DNA from: Stictocephala bisonia
Taxonomy: Eukaryota > Arthropoda > Insecta > Hemiptera > Membracidae
DNA: 64,000 bases
Assembly (NCBI GenBank): GCA_035578905.1
Contig: JAQJVL010000278.1
Coordinates: forward strand, 620,001-684,000
Direction of reading: 5' to 3'
The notes under the pieces are model-generated. The model saw only the letters and a list, made by a program, of their open reading frames with translations, ran no database searches and was not told the DNA's origin. This document shows positions 58,083 through 64,000 of this stretch, one piece after another; the first letter of the stretch is position 1; each line of letters opens with the position of its first letter. A program made the translations under genes and the position numbers.

Positions 58083-58495
58083 TACCACCTTTCTTGGCAT
58101 ATCAATGTGTCTTTGTATAATAAACTACTGTTAAAGGTTGAGTACCTTTGTATATTTGATATTGTTCTATAATGAAATAGATTATGACAAAGTCAATCGG
58201 TTGTTGCGGAGCGATATATTTGTTACCATAACTAATTAGAGATATTACATTTGGTTATGTATAAAAAAGTATTATAAATTGTTTTATTAAAGAGCTTCTG
58301 TACAAAAGAATTGGTTAATAGGAGGAAGGAACACAAAATCTGCTCAAATAAGCAATTATTTTATACCTGATTGTATACTTCCAGCTAACCTGTACTTCTT
58401 GTTGCTGATTATTGTGTATTCTAATGCTCCTGCATTGTAAAGTACTACATTGTTTATTTTTGAACAGGCAAATAAAAGTGATTATCACTCATTGT
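58083..58495 (+). other. PPP6R: PPP6R 3' UTR with two poly(A) signals
   Basis: AATAAA occurs at 58119-58124, only 37 nt after the stop and followed by T/GT-rich sequence. It occurs again at 58471-58476, followed by ttgtatgtt. Either could end the transcript. Sequence alone does not show which is used. Confidence 0.55.
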
Positions 58496-58499
58496 ATGT

Positions 58500-59060
58500 T
58501 ATTTCAACCTATTGAGTGCAATATAAAATGATTAATTTATATCCCGGAATAATAGACTATTAAATATACATATATGGACATCCGTAAATGTATATTTCAG
58601 CATATTTTTAAGTTAATGCAGTCATTAGTTTAAATTGTGAACTGATGTTTGGTTTTACGATATACAGCTGATTTGAACCTGGCCTAAATATAAATTTACT
58701 TTAAAATCACATTCAAACATTACAATCAGATAAACTTAAAACTATTTACCAACTGTTATGATGTAAAATATGAAGAATGTGTCAATATGAAGAAAAGTAC
58801 TGCCACAGTTAAAATATACTACCATTTCCCTTGTTGGGATCATTAAGTATTTTATTAATATGAGGAAAGAAAAGACAAAGAAAACATGCTTTATTTATAA
58901 AACTACATTTTCACCGGTCGCTTTAATCAAATGAACGAATTTGGTAGCACGTGTTGTAGAAAATTTCTCAACTGTGACACTGATCATCATAATATTTTAA
59001 CTATTGCTAAGTTGTGTTTAAAAATTTAAAGATTGTTTAATGCAACTTTTTACACTTTTA
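58500..59060. other. Downstream flank of PPP6R, nothing recognised
   Basis: AT-rich sequence between the distal poly(A) signal and the SINE-1 copy. No coding or repeat signal. Confidence 0.5.
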
Positions 59061-59515
59061 GTCGGCACTGGTGGCGCAGTGCTGTAACCCAGCTACTTGG
59101 GGACAAAGTGTTAGGGAGATTGTAGGCGATAGGTTCCATGCTCGGTCCTCTTAATACTGACACGACGTCCGCTCAATGGTTGCCATCGACTTTGGACACT
59201 ACTAGAGAAGTCTGGAATGTCCATGTTGGATGGTAGTCAAGGTTTGGATGTTGTGTAGAGAAGAGAACTCAGTGTCAGGCTTGTCAGTTAGCTGAAAATC
59301 AGACCAACACTACGTGGTTCGGATTCCACATAAAGCTGTAGGTCCCATAGTTACCCTGCTATTGGGCTATTAATAAATAGCCCTTTCTGAGTTTAGTCGA
59401 ACTCACATAATAACAATAACTACACTCGTTCATCTACACTCATCACACTCATTCATCCCTCATATTTGCTCATATCTCTACGATTGCCGTCTTAGCAATG
59501 AATAAAGAATAGAGA
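59061..59515 (+). mobile_element. SINE-1, full copy
   Basis: Head gtcggcactggtggcgcagt, cccagctacttgggg, gtaggcgataggttcc (Pol III-like boxes). A long body holds gacactactagag and cgtggttcggattcc. The tail resembles that of SINE-2: attgggctattaataaat, aacaataactacactc, atctacactcatcacac, and a gaataaagaa end. Confidence 0.82.
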
Positions 59516-62500
59516 TGGATGGGTCTCGAAATTTCGGGAATTCCCCGAGAAATTACAATTCTTGTCCTACAAGAAGGAAATTTTTGTAATATCGAGAATT
59601 CCATTCAGGAGTTTTTTCAATTGTTTATAAAATGTAACCAACTAGTATTTATAGTAGTTCGATCTCAATAACGTGGTTTTCATCAACATTCATGGCCAAT
59701 TTCGGATTTTCCATGAATTTTATCTATCATATTTTTTAAAGGATAACAAAATATGATAGACTTTGTGTCTTGATTAGCGTGGAATATAATTTATTGCTTA
59801 TGCTGTGGCAGTGAAGTTACAAACTGACAGTCCACAGTTGGAGGCAAGCGTAGATGTGACGTTCTCACGAGTCACGACCTGTTCATTTGATAAGGATCTT
59901 CTAAGTGAACGAAATATCCGGATCACGATGCTTAAATATATCCGTTAAGGTCGAACCCGTCGTCGATACCGAGAATCGATGATCCAACCAAACAAACCTG
60001 ACTTAGGACAGAACCTCTGACCAAGACCCAAATGAGAATGAACTAAAACTGAATGAGCTAATATTCAAATTCAGTTCACGTCAGTAACGTAAAATCGTTC
60101 AGTCAAACTGCTCCTGTAAACAGGCCACTTTACTAAGTTCAGAACCGATTGATCCGGATCACTGTGAAGAACAAAACTTCCCTTCCCATGGCAAAAGTCT
60201 ATCTTGCTCATGTTGTACATACAATGAACCGTTCAGCTCAGGCCGGAACTTAAATTACCGTATATTTCCCATGAGGTAACTAATCATCCAATGATTTGAC
60301 GGAAGAAAATATCGTATCATATACAAAATATCATGATGGCGTTCTAGCATCATGCAACATAACAGTATTTATTTATTTTCAACCGAATAAAAAAGAAATA
60401 GATATATCCGTGGTGAATGTCAATTTGAAAAATTTGTTTTTGAACACTACATCGCAAATCTGCATACAACATTTGTAGGGATACAATATTTTTTTTCTGT
60501 CAAACGGTTTCCTAACTAGGTTAGAAAGTAACACAGATGGAGTGTAAAATGTGGTACGATATAATAATTTATATTTGTAAACTCACTGACAATTGTTACT
60601 GCTACGTCGATGTTATGAGCAAAACAATTCAATCCGAATCTTTTCTGATTATAATACGGACAGATTTAGCTGTACAGAACATAATTAATAATTTTTATTG
60701 AAAGGAAGCATTATCATACTTCTCGTTTATAATTCATACAATTATAATTAGCTACACAATATCTTCGTTGTATCAACTGTTGGCACTTGGCTGATATTTC
60801 AGATTGTATCTCACCTGGCTAGGCCTACATTATATGAATTTTAATATAAGTTTTAATAATTTTTATCCTTGTTAGAACAGAAAAAGTACAGGAATTTTAA
60901 CTTGTTTTCACTGTTTATCACACTTTTATTACTCAAATCCCCGTTAATGGATCGCATTTATATTTTAATATGTGATTCCTATAAGTTTTATTAATTTCCA
61001 AATGTTAACTTTTCAGGAAATAAAAGTTCTTATCAATTTCCTGAAACAACGTTTTCTTGGTTTCTAGAGGTCGTACATTCAACTACTTGGTCACGTTGTA
61101 ATCCTTATGTAACGTATGGTCACGAATCACGATATACTACTTTTATATTTGTAAGTAAATGTATTAAATCAATTTTAAATCACTAAATCGCCATCATACT
61201 TGAATAGGTTGTGGGTGGGACATGATGACGTATGCCAATAACACAGTATGTGTTTAGATGGATGGGTGCGTCTGTTACTGTCCCAAGTGAAGTTTACTTT
61301 TTACAAATATTGCATTTGTAACCTCTTGTTTATACCACTGTCAACATCAACAAAACTGCTATAAGTATTGTCTTTCATTTGACAACTTCCTATCGAATAC
61401 ATTTTTGTAATGTATCTTCAATAGAATTGTTCTATCCTTTCAAAGTGTTCAGGAGATTTTTTTAATGTAATTTACAACATGGCTAGTGAATGAATTAATG
61501 AAAAATTATTTTTATTTTCATCATAGAATAAAAGTTTTTAATATGCGTCTCATAACTTTTTTCTTCGAGATACATATTTCCCTAATTGTTCTTTACACCT
61601 TCATTACTGAATTTGAAGTGGTGGCTATTTTTAGTCACAAAAAGACGACATGGAAAGCAAAATAGGGCTATTGTTTCCCTACTCCATATCATCCAGTCAC
61701 TGTTAGTGGTTTTCCCATTGGCTAGCTTTTTAGAAAATATTGGCATTGGAAAAGTCTATCAGTGCTGTCTCTCGGTAAATTATCCGTTTTATAAGGACGT
61801 CCTTTTAACATTGAAAGTTCTATAGATTTAAAGTCTAAACGTTCCCAAAGATCAGGACTATTATTGTAATCATTTGTAGAAGCGAATTTCCTTTACAATA
61901 ACCAGGAACGGGCGTAAAAATAACAACTGCATTAGAAGATATGACTTCGGTCGATGTACTCTTCGTCAGAAACTAATGCAGTTGTAGTTTAAATAAGAGA
62001 ACTCATTAATAAAAAAAAACCAATCTTATTAAAAACAAATTATGTGCTTAGGTCTACTTATCCTTATCAATTGTGAGATTGTAACAGCTCACATATATAA
62101 TTTGAAGACTTTTCGTAATATTTATAATCTGTAAATATTACACATTAAACAGAAAACTTAATGACTATCTAGAGCAACATAGACATTATAAAATAAGATG
62201 ATTTTCAACCAAATGTAACTTCCTACCACACATATGCAACATCCAACTTACGAACAAAGTGCTTTGAGACTAAGGAATGGATCACCAGATAGGGTAGGTT
62301 TGCCACTGTCTAGCAGACGTGGATGTGATGGTGTAGTGAGTGAATGTACGATGAAACCGTCGGCCTGGAGAAGAGCGTTTAGGCCTACTGTAAAAGAGAA
62401 TGTTACGGGAGTTTAATTTCCTAATTCAAATCAGACTTTTTTAATGCCTGTTTTAACAGTTTTTTTTAAAGCATTGAAGCAATATTTAATCAAATAAATA

Positions 62501-62892
62501 CATGTGCAAATGCTCCCATTTTAAAGAACGCATTTTGCCCCAATGCCCCTCCCCCTCTTGGTGGCCCTGGCTCATTGCATATTCTCTCTTCACTCACACA
62601 GGTTCTGTGTTTAGTGATGATTCTCTGAAGGCCACAATTCACATCAGGTCTTCCCTCTTTTGTTTACTGACAAAATACACTTTAATATTTAGAAACTACT
62701 ATATTTGTGCATATGTATATTTTTTGGGTGAGTTTGTGTGTGTATTTCTACTTTTTTTATTTAAAGTGCAGTAATTCTTTGCTTCATTTAAAAATTAATG
62801 ACTACATATGTGTAAAACTTTACACTGAGACTAGCAATTAATTAAAATTGATACTTACCTTGTAGATTTTTCTTGGCAGGTGCGCCTTTGCC
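59516..62892. other. Intergenic sequence, no gene recognised
   Basis: A TAGAGATGGATGGGTCTCG phrase at 59510-59528 resembles a hAT end, but no partner was found. A 13-bp hairpin lies at 61923-61987. Short open frames (such as 61586-61825 and 62234-62416) show no recognisable domain. Confidence 0.45.
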
Positions 62893-63150
62893 AATTGGGG
62901 TTGGTAGTGAAGTTGGTAAAACCTAGCTACCTAAGTTAAAGGTTCTCAGTTTCATCGCAGTCAGAGTCATAACAAATTTTGAAAGGCATCAGCTGATAAC
63001 CACAGTCTTTTCATTTGTCATTGGGCTATCAATTAATGGCACTTTCTAAGGAATAGTCAGCCTTAGTTTGTAACATGGATTTCAAACATTTGCTCATCAC
63101 ACTCATTTGAAATCCACCCATATCTTGACGATTAGCTAATTAAGAATAAT
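62893..63150 (+). mobile_element. SINE-2 copy
   Basis: Degenerate head (attggggttggtagtgaagt, ggttctcagtttcatcgcag), body (atcagctgataaccacag) and well kept tail (cattgggctatcaattaatg, aaggaatagtcagccttagt, gctcatcacactcatttg). Confidence 0.82.
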
Positions 63151-63239
63151 AAAAAAATAATAAATATCTAATACAATAATATTAGATATTCATTTATTTA
63201 TTATTCTTAGTCTGAGAGCTATTGGAAATAGTCATAGTC

Positions 63240-63775
63240 ATAGTCAAACATCTTTATTCATATATCATGTACATTGGTGGTACAGTGAATAGTGTCTAAA
63301 AGTAAATAAACTATAAAAAAAACAACAACAAAAACAACAATAAAACATCTAAACACAAGAAATTCCTCCTGTATACAGAAATGTTAGGGTTTTACATATG
63401 TTTCTGGGAGGTGGAAAACTCGTCAAAAGAATATACAGCTAAATTTATTATATACTCTTTAAGCCTTCTCTTGAATTTTAATAGATCTTTTTCTTTCTTT
63501 ACAAAATCAGGGACATATTTTAGAAAAAAGTTGCCAGCATATGAGGGTTTTTTTTCAAAAAATTTTAATTTGTGAGGCTGAACAATCTCCCTTCTCCTCC
63601 TAAAATTATAAGAGTGTAATGGAGTTATTTTTTCCTCTGAATCTTGCTTTTTGGCAATAAGAATTGTTTCATATATATATTGGCCATAAACTGTAAAAAT
63701 TTGTAATTTTTTAAAATGTTCTTTTGCCGAATCATCTCGTTTAAGCTTAAGCATTATTCTAATAGCCTTACACTC
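63240..63775 (-). mobile_element. LINE 3' end, minus strand
   Basis: The minus strand has 120 open codons (63754-63392): MLKLKRDDSAKEHFKKLQIF, ETILIAKKQ, LHSYNFRRRREIVQPHKLKF, then FEKKPSYAGNFFLKYVPDF. KKPSYAG is the same C-terminal motif as in LINE-B and the 40.9-kb fragment. A 3' UTR with an AATAAA on the minus strand follows. The 5' side is truncated at a piggyBac-like fragment. Confidence 0.85.
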
Positions 63776-63777
63776 CC

Positions 63778-63960
63778 TCTGTTATTTCTTTAGCAAGATC
63801 AGCCATAAATAATCTTCTTGGGGTAGTATTGTCTGTGTTTATTAGAGTTGTATAACAGGCATTTATGGTTGTCAAATTTAACAGACAATTGAAGATAGGC
63901 ATTGGCCCTCTAAATATTCTCTGTATGCACTAAGTTGGCAGTGGGATAGGCTGGCTACCT
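63778..63960 (-). mobile_element. piggyBac-like transposase fragment, minus strand
   Basis: The minus strand reads GPMPIFNCLLNLTTINACYT and then NTTPRRLFMADLAKEITEG. The pattern WPxxxFxNLLDxxxxNAxxxx...RRxFLxxLAxEL is typical of the end of the piggyBac catalytic region. The conserved W and D are changed here. The fragment runs towards the window edge. Confidence 0.5.
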
Positions 63961-64000
63961 GGACCCGTCCTGGGTAATCCCCCATAACTTGCAGCTCCTC

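Noticed and set aside
59510..60290. A second hAT element starting TAGAGATGGATGGG
   Set aside because: No matching inverted end or 8-bp duplication could be found, so only a possible lone end is noted.
61923..61987. Hairpin with acaactgcattag / ctaatgcagttgt arms
   Set aside because: A single 13-bp stem with a 37-nt loop, no flanking features and no second copy in the window. Too little to call.
62234..62416. 60-codon frame with less AT-rich sequence
   Set aside because: No domain, no splice context and no similarity to anything else here.

Overview
This is a piece of an animal nuclear genome: AT-rich, intron-dominated and crowded with transposable-element (TE) relics. An insect is the likeliest source. 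The clues are CCTAAC-type (TTAGG-like) repeat arrays, mariner, piggyBac-like, hAT and pogo-like transposons, APE-type LINEs and tRNA-headed SINEs. I cannot place it to order with confidence.

One host gene dominates and runs left to right over about 50 kb, from 8463 to past 58082. It encodes a SAPS-domain regulatory subunit of protein phosphatase 6 (PPP6R). I could join 20 coding exons. Every junction is GT/AG, every phase is consistent, and the joined reading frame is 2568 nt (855 residues plus stop). Exons 2 to 11 carry the helical SAPS repeats that bind the PP6 catalytic subunit. Exons 12 to 20 carry an acidic, Ser/Pro/Gly-rich tail. An acceptor sits just before the start codon, so at least one untranslated exon lies upstream. 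Two AATAAA signals follow the stop.

Upstream (1-8460): a degraded LINE (573-3115), two long AT microsatellites, a 190-bp direct repeat pair (6514-7062), and a stretch with a perfect GTCACGTGAC box at 7303 that may belong to the promoter. Intron 1: a SINE tail, an internally deleted mariner (9703-10430) and a 3-kb LINE. Intron 2: a small inverted-repeat element filled with telomere-like repeats, then a relic Tc1/mariner-type transposon with very long terminal inverted repeats (TIRs). Introns 3-4: LINE fragments and a fold-back element. Intron 5: a 4.4-kb hAT element with a perfect 8-bp target duplication that ends 15 bp before exon 6 and contains two nested transposons. Intron 7: TTAA-flanked piggyBac-like elements, a SINE and a pogo-like end. 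Intron 11: another TTAA element and a pogo-like element whose end has expanded into nine 84-bp repeats. Intron 17: a LINE relic and a dispersed repeat. Intron 19: a 31-copy, 39-bp minisatellite starting almost at the exon 19 donor, each copy holding the RBFOX motif TGCATG, followed by a decayed mariner.

Downstream (58500-64000): SINE copies, unassigned AT-rich sequence, and at the right edge minus-strand remains of a LINE and a piggyBac-like transposase. Apart from PPP6R I see no convincing host gene. All other recognisable proteins belong to broken mobile elements.
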